Made by a program: the position numbers and the translations under genes. Source: Gloeocapsopsis sp. IPPAS B-1203 (GTDB lineage: Bacteria > Cyanobacteriota > Cyanobacteriia > Cyanobacteriales > Chroococcidiopsidaceae). From it: a stretch of 64,000 bases of DNA. Positions within the stretch are counted from its first letter, which is position 1; each line of letters begins with the position of its first letter. The notes under the pieces were generated by a model, which was given only the letters and a program-made list of their open reading frames with translations, did not search any database and was not told the origin of the DNA. Positions 29,126-39,456 of the stretch are shown here, piece after piece. The stretch is taken from positions 223,243-287,242 of the forward strand of contig NZ_PEIG01000007.1 of the NCBI RefSeq assembly GCF_002749975.1. Direction: 5' to 3'.

Positions 29126-29728
29126 ATGCCCTCAAAATTATGGCCTTACCTCACTCCAGGGATTTCTGATGAGTTATTTGAACGCCTACCAGGAATTCCC
29201 CTCAGTAAACGCGAAATCCGGCTATTACTGATAGCACAGTTACGGATTCAACCCAATTCAGTTTTATGGGATATTGGTGCAGGAACCGGTACAATTCCTG
29301 TGGAAGTGGGATTGCTGTGTCCTCACGGACGCATAATTGCTGTTGAACGCGACTTTGAAGTGGCAAATTTAATTCGTCGTAACTGCGATCGCTTTGAGGT
29401 CAAGAATGTCGAAGTTGTCGAAGGTAGCGCCCCAGAATGTTTATCACACTTACCCCACCCTCCCCATCGCGTATGTATAGAAGGTGGTCGTCCAATTCAA
29501 ACTATCTTGCAAGAAGTCTGGCAATATTTGTTACCTCAAGGTAGAGTAGTTGCCACAGCAAGTAATCTAGAAACTCTGTATGCTGTATCTCAGAGCTTTG
29601 CACAATTGCAGGCTCGTAATGTTGAAGTTGTCCAGTCTGCTGTTAATCGTTTGGAATCGCGGGGTTTCTCCCAAAGTTTTGCTGCCGTCGATCCAATTTT
29701 TATTCTTAGCGGTGAAAAGTTAGACTAA
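29126..29728 (+). CDS. cbiT: Precorrin decarboxylating C15-methyltransferase subunit CbiT
   Basis: SAM-dependent enzyme of corrin-ring (cobalamin) synthesis that methylates C15 and decarboxylates the acetate side chain. It starts MPSKLWPYLTPGISDELFER and holds the SAM motif VLWDIGAGTGTIPVE and IAVERDFEVANLIRRNC. At 200 residues it is the separate CbiT part rather than a CobL fusion. Other cobalamin genes are not adjacent. Confidence 0.9.
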   Translation: MPSKLWPYLTPGISDELFERLPGIPLSKREIRLLLIAQLRIQPNSVLWDIGAGTGTIPVEVGLLCPHGRIIAVERDFEVANLIRRNCDRFEVKNVEVVEGSAPECLSHLPHPPHRVCIEGGRPIQTILQEVWQYLLPQGRVVATASNLETLYAVSQSFAQLQARNVEVVQSAVNRLESRGFSQSFAAVDPIFILSGEKLD

Positions 29729-29838
29729 ATCCAATTGTTTAAACATTATTGGATAAAAATATAGAGAATTCAAGAGATCAAGAAGAATAGTTTATTCTCT
29801 TCCCTCGCCCCCAGCCCCTCGCCCCTCACCCCTAGTCT

Positions 29839-30708
29839 ATGCCCTGGTCTCGAATTGTTAGTGGAATCATTGCGATCGCGATCGCCCTCACCGGAAGTAT
29901 TTTGGGAGGGTGGTATTTTACGGTCATGTTTGCTGTCATTGTCTATTTAGGTCAGTTGGAATATTTCCAGCTTGTCCGTGCTAAAGGAATTGCCCCCGCT
30001 GCTAAAACAACTTTGGCAGTTAGTCAAGCTTTGCTCTTTATTGCAACAGTATCATCAACGCTAGCAGATGCAGTTGTGCCAGTGGCAGGAACATTTATCT
30101 GTTTTTATTTATTATTTCAGCCCAAACTTGCAACAATCGCTGATATTTCAACTTCAATTTTGGGTTTATTTTATGGAGGATACTTACCAAGTTACTGGGT
30201 AAGAATCCGCGCAATTGGCAACGATGCTGTGAGTAATTTGCCGTTTTCTGGATATTTACCTGACACATGGGCAGATTTTCAGAACTTTCCTCCAGGATTA
30301 ATCTACACACTGCTTGCTTTTTTCTGTATTTGGGCGGCTGATATTGGCGCTTACACCTTTGGTCGATTATTTGGTCGCACTCGGCTTTCAGATATTAGCC
30401 CTAAGAAAACAGTGGAAGGTGCAGCTTTTGGCGTAGTTGCAAGTGTTGCAGTCGCTATGGCAGGTGCTTGGTACTTACAATGGCCTTTATGGTCTTTAAC
30501 AGGACTTGGTTTAGGACTACTAATAGGAATTGCTAGCTTACTCGGAGACTTAACCGAGTCAATGATGAAGCGAGATGCGGGAGTGAAAGATTCAGGGCAA
30601 TTAATTCCTGGACATGGTGGTATTCTTGACCGTGCGGATAGTTACGTATTCACCGCCCCATTAGTATATTACTTTGTCAGCCTTCTGTTACCTCTACTAA
30701 AGAGTTGA
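29839..30708 (+). CDS. cdsA: Phosphatidate cytidylyltransferase
   Basis: Integral-membrane enzyme that makes CDP-diacylglycerol from phosphatidate and CTP, the branch point to phosphatidylglycerol. The 289 residues contain about eight hydrophobic segments and the CDS signature near the C-terminus: [20 protein letters not shown] followed by ILDRADS. Full length. Confidence 0.94.
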   Translation: MPWSRIVSGIIAIAIALTGSILGGWYFTVMFAVIVYLGQLEYFQLVRAKGIAPAAKTTLAVSQALLFIATVSSTLADAVVPVAGTFICFYLLFQPKLATIADISTSILGLFYGGYLPSYWVRIRAIGNDAVSNLPFSGYLPDTWADFQNFPPGLIYTLLAFFCIWAADIGAYTFGRLFGRTRLSDISPKKTVEGAAFGVVASVAVAMAGAWYLQWPLWSLTGLGLGLLIGIASLLGDLTESMMKRDAGVKDSGQLIPGHGGILDRADSYVFTAPLVYYFVSLLLPLLKS

Positions 30709-31332
30709 ATCATAATGCTAGGTTGAGCTGAGATTTTCTGAGGTTTCACTCGGTAAAGTCCAGAGATTTGCTGTAAAGACAAATGTGCAGTTCAAAACTA
30801 CTGTGGTGAATGTAGAACTCTCATACCGTTTCACTTCAAACTTGATGCAAATAGGAGCTTCAGGGGCATATGAGACCTTGTTTGTATTTCTCATTGAGTG
30901 AAATGGTATGTTCCTCAAAAATATTGCATAGCAAACTTGTATGAAAATCAAACAGCTTTTGATGACTACAGTCATCTTAAATGATTCATAAAAATTCCTC
31001 TGTTTCTCTTCTGTTTGTGTTTTAGCCTAACCCTTGCGGCTAAAGCCTTTGCTACGCTGACAGTAATCCCTACGGGGAATGTGTTCTTAGTGATAACTTA
31101 CGGCAAGTCGCTATGCATCTGCGTTTCCAAAAAACCTTGATAACTTAAATAGGATCGCTATATCAGAATTTTGGGAGAGTGCGATTAGCTACGGTACGCT
31201 ATGCGATCGCAATTTCTTGAAATGCTTTGCGTAATCAGTATTAGATAGTGTGAAGTCAAACAGAGGGTAACATTTCACTGAAGAATGACAACAGCAGTGA
31301 GCGTAAATTCATCCTTCTAACATACAGTTATC
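30709..31332. other. Long intergenic region with a MITE-like inverted repeat
   Basis: No credible gene in about 620 bases. It holds a candidate miniature inverted-repeat element at 30823-30909 (listed separately) and CG-rich repeat debris (CCCTTGCGGCTAAAGCC near 31028, CCCTACGGGG near 31068). Confidence 0.5.
30823..30909. mobile_element. MITE-like element with 13-bp terminal inverted repeats
   Basis: ATACCGTTTCACT (30823-30835) and AGTGAAATGGTAT (30897-30909) are inverted copies matching at 12 of 13 positions, enclosing 61 bp with no coding potential. Size and structure fit a non-autonomous transposon relic. Target-site duplication is not clear, so a long hairpin is an alternative. Confidence 0.4.
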
Positions 31333-31659
31333 ATGTCTTATCCACATCTAGAACTAGTGAGTCATCATCTTTGTCCCTACGCACAACGTGCAGTTATTCT
31401 ATTGCGCGAAAAGGACATTCCTCACCAGAACACTTCTATTGATTTAGCCAATAAGCCAGATTGGTTTCGCCAAATTTCACCGCTAGGAAAAGTCCCACTA
31501 CTCAAAGTTGATGCTGCAGTTGTCTTTGAATCAGTGGTTATTTGTGAGTATTTAAACGAAATTACCCCAGGATCGCTTCACCCATCTAATCCGCTGGAAA
31601 AGGCAAAACATCGCTCTTGGATTGAGTTTAGTGCCAATATTCTCGTGACAACAGCGTAA
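31333..31659 (+). pseudogene. Truncated glutathione S-transferase gene
   Basis: The 108 residues are a complete N-terminal thioredoxin-like GST domain (LVSHHLCPYAQRAVILLREK, PLGKVPLLKVD, FESVVICEYLNEI) followed by the first C-terminal helix. It then stops at ILVTTA. Normal GSTs run past 200 residues. The all-helical substrate-binding domain is missing, so this is a 3'-truncated relic, though the glutathione-binding half is intact. Confidence 0.75.
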
Positions 31660-31766
31660 CTCGTACCTATCGATGCTTGCTCAGCAGACCAGCAACCTAG
31701 TTACACGCTAATAAAGATTGCGCTACATAACAGCTATTTTAGCCTAAATTAGGCAGGGAGTGTTGT

Positions 31767-34700
31767 ATGCAAGATGTAATGATGTCTGCTGAAGAGGCTT
31801 TAATACAGCTAGATAGATTATTAGCAGGACAAAAGTTAAAGGATGTCCAGGAACTCGTCTTTCGTTACTCCTGGCAAGGATGGACTTATCCTAAAATTGC
31901 GGCACACGCTGGCTACGATACAGGGCACATTCGTGATGTTGGTTCTCATCTATGGCAACAACTAACCCAAGCATTGGGAGAGCAAGTCACAAAAAATAAC
32001 GTCCAAGCGGTATTGCGGCGACAAATACAACACGTCACAATTTCTAAAGAAGCGATCGCCCTGACACACAAAAAATCTCAACATTGGGGAGAAGCAATCG
32101 ACGTTTCTGTATTCTATGGTCGCAGTGAAGAACTGGCATTATTGCAACAGTGGGTGACTCAACGCTGCCGATTAGTGGCAATCTTGGGTATGGGTGGTAT
32201 TGGTAAAACGGCACTCGCAACGAAGTTAGCAACTCAAATTCAAGATCAGTTCGATGTTTTGATCTGGCAATCTTTACGCGATGCGCCGCCTATTATAGAA
32301 ATTCTCACACAACTACTCCAATTTAATCAGCAGGACGCATTACCTGAAACTTACGAAGCTCAACTATCACTATTGTTGCAGTATCTACGCAACTCGCGGT
32401 GTTTAATTGTCTGGGACAATGTAGATGCAATTCTCAGTGATGGACGCGCTGGACAGTATCGCGAAGGTTACGAAGGCTACGGCGAGGTCATCAGGCGTGT
32501 AGGTGCAGAACTTCATTCAAGTTGTCTTTTGCTGACAAGTCGCGAACAACCGAAAACTTTAACAGCATTAGCAGGAAATCTTTTACCAATTCGCAGTTTA
32601 TCTTTAACTGGTTTAAGTACAGCAGAAGTGAAAGAAATTTGTCAAAGTAATGATTGTTTTTGCACTTCAGAAATAGATTGGCAACAACTACAAGCAAGTT
32701 ATGCAGGAAATCCTTTAGCAATCAAGATTGTGGCAACAACTGTCCGCGATTTATTTGATGGAAGTGTAACAGAGTTTTTAGCACAAGAGGCGATCGCCTT
32801 TGGTGATATTAGTACGTTACTAGATGAACAGTTTCAACGTTTATCTGAGTTAGAAAAACAGGTAATGTATTGGCTGGCAATTAACCGCGAGTGGGTTACT
32901 TTGGCAGAACTGCGCGAAGATTTTGTGCCGAGAATCTCGCAATCGAAATTATTAGAAGTTTTGCTATCTTTACGGCGGCGATCGCTGTTAGAAAAAACTA
33001 ATGGATTATTTACTCTACAGCCTGTTGTTATGGAGTATGTGACTGAACAGCTAATTGAGCAAAATCGTGCAGAAATCATAACACAGCAACTTAAGCTATT
33101 TTTGAGCCATGCATTAATTAAAGCGTCTTCCAAAGACTACATTCGCGAAAGTCAAACAAGAATTGTTCTTGCACCACTCACAGCTAGATTGATTGCTGAG
33201 TTAGGCTCTCTTCAGCAAGTAGAACAGCAACTCAGCAATATTATTGTGCAGATGCGATCGCCACCCTTTTTAGTAGGATACGGTGGTGGTAATGTTATTA
33301 ATCTCTTACGTTACCTACAAGTCGATCTTTGTGGTTATAATTTCTCGTATTTGCAAATCTGGCAAGCTTATCTTGTTGGTGCTAACTTACAGCAAGTGAA
33401 CTTTTCTGGTGCTAACTTAGATAAATCGGTTTTTACAGGTGTTTTAAATAGTGCTTTATCGGTTGCCTTTAGTCCTGATGGTAGTTTGTTTGCAATGGGC
33501 AATGCTGATAGCAAAGTACGAATATGGCGCACTGCTGACTACACAGAAGTATTGACTTGTGAAGGACACAAAAGTTGGGTGATTTCAATTGCGTTTAGTC
33601 CTCATGGATACTTGGCAAGTGCAAGTTTTGATCAAACAGTGCGAATTTGGGATTTAGCGACAGGTGAGTGTCTTCATGTACTACAAGGACATACAGGTTG
33701 GGCACACGCGATCGCTTTTCATCCTCAAGGTCATCTTTTAGTGACAGGTAGTTTTGATTGTACTCTCAGAGTATGGAATGTCTCTACTGGCGAATGCTTA
33801 CAAATCCTCCAAGGACATACAAATCACGTCACAGCCGCAGCATTTAGTCCTGATGGTTGTTTATTAGCTAGCAGCAGCTACGATCAAACTGTGAGGTTTT
33901 GGGATCTCAACAGTGGAGAAGTCATCAAGGTTTTACAGGGACACGGGCATTGGGTAAGATCGATTGCGTTTAGTCCTGACGGTCAAGCGATCGCTAGTAG
34001 TAGTTGGGATCGTACACTCAAGTTATGGAATGTCAACACTGGTAAATTCACGACATTAGAGGGACACAGCGAACCCGCAGCATCAGTTGTTTTTAGTCCT
34101 GATGGGACGATGCTTGCCAGTGGTAGCTACGATTGTACAGTGAAGTTATGGCATGTCGCGACAGGACAATGCCTAAAAACTTTGCAAAAGCATTCCGGCT
34201 GGATTTGGTCAGTTGCCTTTCATCCTGATGGTCAAACTTTAGCGAGTGGTAGTTTTGACAATACAGTAACTTTGTGGGACATGAATACAGGGCGATCGCT
34301 ACGCACACTGCAAGGCAATAGCGCAAGTATTAAATCGATTGCATTTAGTCCTGATGGTCAGTTTTTGGCGAGTGGTAGTGATGATACAACAATTAGGTTA
34401 TGGCACGTCCAGTCGGGAGAATGTATTCAATCGCGTTCAGGACATGATAGTTGGGTGTGGTGTGTCGCATTTAGCCCTGACGGTCAAACTTTAGCAAGCA
34501 CTAGTAACAACGGCACAATTAAGTTATGGAATACTACTACAGGTAAACTTCAGCGGATTCTCCAAGGTTTTCAAAGTCGTGCCAATACAGTATTTTCGGC
34601 AGTTTTTAGTCCTCTTGGTGACATCATTGCTAGTTGTGATAATGACCGTACGATCAAATTATGGGATATCCGCACGGGTGAATGTCTGAAATTGTTATCT

Positions 34701-35309
34701 GGTGATTGTCGGGCTTGGGCGATCGCGTTTCGCCCTGATGGAAACATGTTAGCTAGTGGTCACGATGACCAAACTGTCAAGTTGTGGAACTTAGAAGGCG
34801 AGTGCGTAGCATCTTTAGTCGGACACACAAGTTTAGTTTTTGGAGTTGCGTTTAGTCCTGATGGCGAAGTGATTGCAAGTGCAAGTGACGACAAAACTGT
34901 TAAGTTATGGAATAGGCATGGCAAGTGTTTGCACACCTTACAGGAACACAAAGGTGTCGCTTGGAGTGTTGCGTTTAGCCCTCAAGGTAAGATTTTAGCT
35001 AGCGGTAGTCACGATAAAACAGTGAAATTATGGGATGTTGACGCAGGTGTGTGTCTTAAAACCTTAAGCGGACATTTAGGTGAAGTGTGGGCGATCGCGT
35101 TTAGCTCTGATGGAAATATGTTAGCGAGTGGTGGAACAGATCAAATAATTAAACTCTGGGATGTTGTCACTGGCGAGTGTATCAAAACATTACCAGTACC
35201 TAGAATCTATGAAAAAATGAACATCACAGGTGTCACAGGCTTAACTGCAGCACAAAAATCAAGCTTGCAAGCATTAGGAGCTGTAGACTTTAAGAGTTTT
35301 GAGTTTTGA
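31767..35309 (+). CDS. NB-ARC/WD40 STAND protein with pentapeptide linker
   Basis: A 1180-residue STAND-class sensor. Residues 1 to 85 are a helical, HTH-like N-terminal domain ([20 protein letters not shown]) seen in cyanobacterial NB-ARC and vMAP proteins. NB-ARC follows: the P-loop GMGGIGKT is at 141-148, with a Walker B region CLIVWDNVD. Two or three pentapeptide repeats ([15 protein letters not shown]) precede 14 WD40 repeats from about residue 562, enough for two seven-bladed propellers. Such proteins oligomerise on ligand binding. No effector enzyme domain is obvious, so signalling or phage sensing remain open. Confidence 0.88.
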   Translation: MQDVMMSAEEALIQLDRLLAGQKLKDVQELVFRYSWQGWTYPKIAAHAGYDTGHIRDVGSHLWQQLTQALGEQVTKNNVQAVLRRQIQHVTISKEAIALTHKKSQHWGEAIDVSVFYGRSEELALLQQWVTQRCRLVAILGMGGIGKTALATKLATQIQDQFDVLIWQSLRDAPPIIEILTQLLQFNQQDALPETYEAQLSLLLQYLRNSRCLIVWDNVDAILSDGRAGQYREGYEGYGEVIRRVGAELHSSCLLLTSREQPKTLTALAGNLLPIRSLSLTGLSTAEVKEICQSNDCFCTSEIDWQQLQASYAGNPLAIKIVATTVRDLFDGSVTEFLAQEAIAFGDISTLLDEQFQRLSELEKQVMYWLAINREWVTLAELREDFVPRISQSKLLEVLLSLRRRSLLEKTNGLFTLQPVVMEYVTEQLIEQNRAEIITQQLKLFLSHALIKASSKDYIRESQTRIVLAPLTARLIAELGSLQQVEQQLSNIIVQMRSPPFLVGYGGGNVINLLRYLQVDLCGYNFSYLQIWQAYLVGANLQQVNFSGANLDKSVFTGVLNSALSVAFSPDGSLFAMGNADSKVRIWRTADYTEVLTCEGHKSWVISIAFSPHGYLASASFDQTVRIWDLATGECLHVLQGHTGWAHAIAFHPQGHLLVTGSFDCTLRVWNVSTGECLQILQGHTNHVTAAAFSPDGCLLASSSYDQTVRFWDLNSGEVIKVLQGHGHWVRSIAFSPDGQAIASSSWDRTLKLWNVNTGKFTTLEGHSEPAASVVFSPDGTMLASGSYDCTVKLWHVATGQCLKTLQKHSGWIWSVAFHPDGQTLASGSFDNTVTLWDMNTGRSLRTLQGNSASIKSIAFSPDGQFLASGSDDTTIRLWHVQSGECIQSRSGHDSWVWCVAFSPDGQTLASTSNNGTIKLWNTTTGKLQRILQGFQSRANTVFSAVFSPLGDIIASCDNDRTIKLWDIRTGECLKLLSGDCRAWAIAFRPDGNMLASGHDDQTVKLWNLEGECVASLVGHTSLVFGVAFSPDGEVIASASDDKTVKLWNRHGKCLHTLQEHKGVAWSVAFSPQGKILASGSHDKTVKLWDVDAGVCLKTLSGHLGEVWAIAFSSDGNMLASGGTDQIIKLWDVVTGECIKTLPVPRIYEKMNITGVTGLTAAQKSSLQALGAVDFKSFEF

Positions 35310-35363
35310 ATTAAAAGAATTTTCTTAACTCAACACTTCACGACTCTCTTAAACTCAACACTA

Positions 35364-36776
35364 CTAGGGTGCAGATGATGACTGATCTCTACTACGTCGC
35401 AGTGTATCGCGTAAACTACCTTGGCTTGGGCTAGCAGGAGCAGCTTGCTGTGGTTGAGGTTGTTGACGTTGACGCCTTAGAGTCTGTCTTACATTAGATT
35501 GACTTTGAGATGCTGCTTGTTGAGGGCGGCGTTGTGGTGCTGGCGCTGCTGGCTTTTGTTGAGATGCTGCTTGTTGAGTACGTTGCGGTGCTGGCGCTGC
35601 TGGCTTTTGTTGAGATGCTGCTTGTTGAGTACGTTGCGGTGCTGGCGCTGCTGGTTTTTGTTGAGATGTTGCTTGTCGAGGGCGACGTTGTGGTGCTGGT
35701 TTCTGTTGAGTTGCTGCTGCAGATTGTGATGCAGGTTTCTTTTGTGAGGCTTCTTGTTGCTGTCTGCGTTCTCGTAACTGACGCGATCGCTGCGATCCTT
35801 CTAAAGCAAAATCAACTTTGGCAGAAACTCCTTGTCTACCTTCTCTTGTAGAATTAAATCGCCAGTCTCTTGCTGCTCGTACTGCAGCTTCGTCTAGCTC
35901 TCTGTTACCGCTCGAACGAGCGACTTGCACATTGGTGACATTGCCTTTAGCATCAACATCAACTTTGACTTCGGTTCTTCCTTCAACTCCTTGACGTCTA
36001 GCACGTTCAGGATATTTGGGTTTACTACAATCGCGACAAGCTAAACGACCAGAGCCAGAATCAGTATTACCACTACTCGGAGCGCTAGGTGCAGGTGCAG
36101 CAGGTCTTGGAGATGAGCCAGTTGCTACTGTGGTATTTGCTGGCTGGCGAGGAGCACTTGGAGCAGTTGTTCTTGCCGTATTTGTCGCTGCGGGGGGAGC
36201 AGCTGGTGCTGGATTACTAGGGCTTGGCTGCTGAGTGACACTAGGAACAGGAACTGTCGATGCTGCTCGTGTTTCTCTTAGTGAGCGCAAGTCTGCTGTG
36301 AGCTGCTCATTAGGTTGCACTGGTTGCGGTGCTGGGCTAGCCGCTGGCGCACTAGGTGCAGGAGGTGATGCAACTGGTGATGGTGCTGTTGCTACTGGTG
36401 CTGGCTCTGGTTTAGTGTTTTCTACAGGTTTTGGTGGTGTTTGTGCCCGTTGTACAGGTTGTGGCGGTGGTGGCTCTATTGTTGTCGTTGCGGCTGGTGG
36501 CGGAGTCGTGGGTGCAGGTGGTGGCGGGGTTACTGCTTCTGGTTTGGGTGGTTCGACTTCAGGTTGCTGCTCAGGTTCTGGAGTTGGAGGATCGACAAGC
36601 ACGACCTCAATTGGTTCTTCTTCTAGTTCTGCTGTGCGATTCCAGATGTTGTTAATCGTTAAACTCAATACTCCAACATGCAATGCTAATGAACCAATCA
36701 AGCTATATGCCAAAAAAGACTTAAGTGACTTGATTTCTCTCTCTCGCTGCGCGATAGCAATGTTGGAAACACTCAT
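35364..36776 (-). CDS. tonB: TonB-family energy transducer with unusual C-terminal extension
   Basis: A 470-residue TonB-like protein that would couple the ExbB/ExbD proton motor to outer-membrane receptors. One membrane anchor (SFLAYSLIGSLALHVGVLSL, residues 20-40) is followed by a Pro/Ala/Thr-rich periplasmic spanner to about 240 and a TonB C-terminal domain at about 245-328 (KYPERARRQGVEGRTEVKVD, ELDEAAVRAARDWRF). A CRDC pair precedes that domain. About 140 Gln/Ala/Pro-rich residues then follow, built partly from a 17-residue tandem repeat. exbB-exbD are divergent 380 bp away. Confidence 0.87.
   Translation of the reverse strand: MSVSNIAIAQREREIKSLKSFLAYSLIGSLALHVGVLSLTINNIWNRTAELEEEPIEVVLVDPPTPEPEQQPEVEPPKPEAVTPPPPAPTTPPPAATTTIEPPPPQPVQRAQTPPKPVENTKPEPAPVATAPSPVASPPAPSAPAASPAPQPVQPNEQLTADLRSLRETRAASTVPVPSVTQQPSPSNPAPAAPPAATNTARTTAPSAPRQPANTTVATGSSPRPAAPAPSAPSSGNTDSGSGRLACRDCSKPKYPERARRQGVEGRTEVKVDVDAKGNVTNVQVARSSGNRELDEAAVRAARDWRFNSTREGRQGVSAKVDFALEGSQRSRQLRERRQQQEASQKKPASQSAAATQQKPAPQRRPRQATSQQKPAAPAPQRTQQAASQQKPAAPAPQRTQQAASQQKPAAPAPQRRPQQAASQSQSNVRQTLRRQRQQPQPQQAAPASPSQGSLRDTLRRSRDQSSSAP
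35507..35707. repeat. 51-54 bp minisatellite inside tonB
   Basis: Three full tandem units (35507-35560, 35561-35611, 35612-35662) and a diverged fourth, all a multiple of three in length. They encode AASQQKPAAPAPQRTQQ-like repeats in the C-terminal extension of TonB. Copy number is likely to vary between strains. Confidence 0.8.
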
Positions 36777-37155
36777 ATTTTATTGCTAGTAGTTCTCACT
36801 AGTTTTCTAGATTAATGCTTTAGGCTACTCCTGTCAAGACAACCAACACAGCAGTTTACAATCGTCAAACATCTGCTTATTTGTTCAGCAATTACAGTTA
36901 AGAGATATTTATATCCTTTGTTAGTTAAACAAGCATGAAGCAATAGAATTTGTTCTAGATACCAAAATTACTAAGTTTGACTTCTTGTCTTTTGACAAGA
37001 GCCACTTTGACTTAGAAAATTTAATGATGCTATGACAATTATGTAACAAAGTTAAAACTATTTTTCGTTTGTTTTATTTTACTATTGAGAAGTTATATCA
37101 GTTTTGCTAACAGCGACAAGACTGAAGCTTGACTTGATGAACTTAGAGACAATAC
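36777..37155. other. Divergent promoter region of tonB and exbB
   Basis: AT-rich, with no gene. It carries the 21-bp conserved block at 36976-36996 oriented toward exbB, including the dyad CTTGTC-TTTT-GACAAG (36984-36999). A further TTTGAC stands at 37006. Confidence 0.5.
36976..36996 (+). promoter_or_regulatory. Shared 21-bp control block, copy A (upstream of exbB)
   Basis: The sequence follows TTTGAC-TTCT-TGTCTTTTGAC. The same layout TnTGAC-N4-TGTCTTTTGAC appears upstream of petJ (40085) and the TonB-dependent receptor (48996), in the same orientation to each gene. The final TTGAC resembles a -35 element, so a bound repressor could block polymerase. It ends 159 bp before exbB. Confidence 0.55.
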
Positions 37156-37809
37156 ATGGGAATAAGTAATCTATTTGCAGCGGGCGGGATAGTAATGTGG
37201 CCGCTGCTGGGGTTTTCTATACTAGCGATCGCGCTAATTATCGAGCGGATTGCTTTTTGGGCAAGAATTAATCGTCGTCAAAGTCGAGTGGTGCGAGATG
37301 TATTGAATCTCTACCGTAAAGATAATGTAGTCGGTGCTATAGATAAACTGAAGCAAAATGCTGATTTGCCTATGGCGCGGATTTTTTTAGCAGCACTCGA
37401 ACTTGAACAACCAACTCCCGAAGAATTTCGTCTTGCCCTCGAAAGTGAAGCCCAAGCAGAAATTCCACACCTCAAACGGTTTAACACAATATTTGACACA
37501 ATTATCAGTCTCTCTCCACTTCTGGGACTTTTAGGAACAGTTTTGGGTCTAATTAATTCTTTTGCTTCGCTCAATTTGGGCGATCTTGGCGGTACACAAA
37601 CAGCTGGTGTCACTTCAGGGATCAGTGAGGCGCTAGTGTCAACAGCGGCGGGACTTGTAGTTGCCATTTTCACGCTGTTTTTTGCCAATACCTTTCGCGG
37701 ACTTTATCAACGTCAAGCAGCGTTGATCCAAGAATATGGCGGACAAATGGAATTACTCTATCGCCGTAACTACGAACAGAGGGAGATAACTTATGCGCCT
37801 GCCAGATGA
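37156..37809 (+). CDS. exbB: MotA/TolQ/ExbB proton-channel protein
   Basis: A 217-residue membrane subunit that forms the proton channel driving TonB. Three hydrophobic segments are visible: near the N-terminus (IVMWPLLGFSILAIALIIER), around 115-135 (TIISLSPLLGLLGTVLGLIN) and around 160-180 (EALVSTAAGLVVAIFTLFFA). Its end overlaps exbD by 17 bp, so both are translated together. The divergent neighbour is tonB. Confidence 0.92.
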   Translation: MGISNLFAAGGIVMWPLLGFSILAIALIIERIAFWARINRRQSRVVRDVLNLYRKDNVVGAIDKLKQNADLPMARIFLAALELEQPTPEEFRLALESEAQAEIPHLKRFNTIFDTIISLSPLLGLLGTVLGLINSFASLNLGDLGGTQTAGVTSGISEALVSTAAGLVVAIFTLFFANTFRGLYQRQAALIQEYGGQMELLYRRNYEQREITYAPAR

Positions 37810-38194
37810 ACCAGAAAGTCCTGCCACAATCAACATCGTACCGATGATCGATGTGATCTTTGCAATTTTGACGTTCTTTATTATGTCCACTTTGTTTTTG
37901 ACGCGATCGCAAGGATTACCAGTCAATTTACCAAAAGCAACGACCACACAAGTACAGCGCTCATCTACAATCACGGTGACATTAGATAATCAAGGTCAGA
38001 TCGCATTAAATCGTCAACCTGTTGATTTAGCTGCACTCGAAGGAAGAGTTTCTGGCTTAATTGCACCTAATCAAGAAGCTGTTGTTGTACTCAATGCAGA
38101 CGAACAAGTTAACCACGGTCAAGTCATCGCTGTTATGGATCGAATTCGTCGAGTTCCTGGAGCAAAACTAGCGATCGCCGCACAAAGACCGTAA
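37793..38194 (+). CDS. exbD: ExbD/TolR biopolymer transport protein
   Basis: A 133-residue partner of ExbB with a single membrane helix (NIVPMIDVIFAILTFFIMST) carrying the proton-binding Asp in MIDVIF, and a periplasmic domain. It completes a TonB-ExbB-ExbD set. The candidate cargo receptor is the TonB-dependent protein at 49093-51225, whose upstream region carries the same 21-bp block as exbB. Confidence 0.92.
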   Translation: MRLPDEPESPATINIVPMIDVIFAILTFFIMSTLFLTRSQGLPVNLPKATTTQVQRSSTITVTLDNQGQIALNRQPVDLAALEGRVSGLIAPNQEAVVVLNADEQVNHGQVIAVMDRIRRVPGAKLAIAAQRP

Positions 38195-38619
38195 AGTCTT
38201 TCGCTGCTTCTTGACAACTATTTTTATTAAGTTTAGATTGATGTCAGGTATTAGCGGTTGATACCTGACTTAGGTGCATTTTAAGGTTGCGTGTGGCAAC
38301 TCGCCTGCAAGTAGCAGAGAGCAAAACCGCAACTTTATTTTTTCTGAGAATGCTCGTGCCATCTTGAGAACGAATCTTTCAGAAGTTCCTCCAATTTGCT
38401 GATAATTATATTCAATAGCTTTAGTACATAAATGCAAATGCCCTCCGACTCTCTTCGGGGCTATCCAGACAAAGTGCTAAGAGTAGAGTTTTGAATTCTC
38501 AGTTTTGTTAGCGTAGCGGTGTGTGAGCACGTTTTGAATTGAGGAACTTTCCTAACTTTCTTCTCTTAAACTCAACACTTCACAACTAACTATTTACTGT
38601 GAATTGTGCTTCTTACGAG
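38195..38619. other. Intergenic region with a hairpin after exbD
   Basis: TCAGGTAT (38244-38251) and ATACCTGA (38261-38268) form an 8-bp stem with a 9-base loop, about 50 bp after exbD, and may terminate the exbB-exbD transcript although no T-run follows. The remainder is repeat debris (CTTCGGGGCTATCCAGACAA near 38453). No gene is seen. Confidence 0.45.
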
Positions 38620-39456
38620 TTAAGAGTGCAGCACTACTGTTAATAATGGTAAAAACGCGCAGACAAACCAACTCCAAGAGTGTAAGTTTGGTTTCGCTAT
38701 TTCTTCTGGGTATGATAGCAGCGCATCAATTCTTTGTTCTAAGCGATCGCCAACTTGACTAGAAGCTAATGGCGCACAAAAAACATCTGATTCTAGGACG
38801 TGATGACCGACTACCATAAGTAAGGATTCAGCAAGTAGTAGCGGATCGACTTGTTGTGCAGCCCAATGATCTGCACGCAGTTCTCTTAAAACTAATAACT
38901 CTTGCCACAACGCATCAGTATTTGGTAGCCAAGCTGTACAATCGCGAATCCAACTAAGCCAGAAAAACCAAAACGTATCTCGATAATGATAATGTGCTTG
39001 CTCGTGAGTTAAGACAGAATGCAAATGTGCTGGTGCAATTTGCAGTAATCCTTGAGTGACAACTAATTCAGGTTGCCAAAAACCAATTTGTGCAGCAAAT
39101 AAAGCGTCTGTATCGAGAATCCGAACATCTTTACCTTCAAGGTTTATTTTAGGACATTCGCGCGCGCGTCTAGTCGATTGCCAACCTTGCCAACCGAGCT
39201 TGATGCATAAAATTGCGGCAATTCCAAGACACGATGACGCTAGCATGTAGCTCAGCCAGCCTACTCTCAATCCTACCATTTGCCCCTGCGGTCCCATACA
39301 TAGTACAGCGATCGCTGTCATGAGTAGCAGTGTAGGAGGAAATAAGAATAAAAATAAGACACGTTCAAAGCGCTGTTGCCAATTTCCTTCCAATACAGGC
39401 AAATGTCTTAACGACCAAGCAACTCCTAAGGCTACTAAGATAATGAGTAAGTGCAT
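38620..39456 (-). CDS. petP: M56-family membrane metalloprotease (PetP/BlaR-like)
   Basis: A 278-residue membrane protease with N-terminal and C-terminal hydrophobic segments and the zinc motif HEQAH (VLTHEQAHYHYRDTFW). Such proteases cleave a partner BlaI-type repressor when a signal arrives. Its start overlaps the stop of the upstream BlaI-type gene (TAATG). In Synechocystis a homologous pair, PetR/PetP, controls the copper-dependent switch between plastocyanin and cytochrome c6. The petJ gene next door supports that role here by context. Confidence 0.82.
   Translation of the reverse strand: MHLLIILVALGVAWSLRHLPVLEGNWQQRFERVLFLFLFPPTLLLMTAIAVLCMGPQGQMVGLRVGWLSYMLASSCLGIAAILCIKLGWQGWQSTRRARECPKINLEGKDVRILDTDALFAAQIGFWQPELVVTQGLLQIAPAHLHSVLTHEQAHYHYRDTFWFFWLSWIRDCTAWLPNTDALWQELLVLRELRADHWAAQQVDPLLLAESLLMVVGHHVLESDVFCAPLASSQVGDRLEQRIDALLSYPEEIAKPNLHSWSWFVCAFLPLLTVVLHS

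Noticed and set aside
30718..30975. An 85-codon minus-strand frame in the region after cdsA
   Set aside because: It runs through the inverted-repeat element, has no family resemblance and biased, unlikely composition.
31333..31659. Short GST-like frame as a real single-domain thioredoxin-fold protein
   Set aside because: It stops inside the first helix of the second domain, which is typical of truncation rather than a natural domain end.
32491..34951. Minus-strand frames within the WD40 gene
   Set aside because: They are antisense shadows of the repeat-rich STAND protein gene.
35499..36789. Long plus-strand open frames rich in Leu, Val, Cys and Gly opposite tonB
   Set aside because: They are the antisense of the Pro/Ala/Gln-rich repeat-containing tonB sequence and show no family features.
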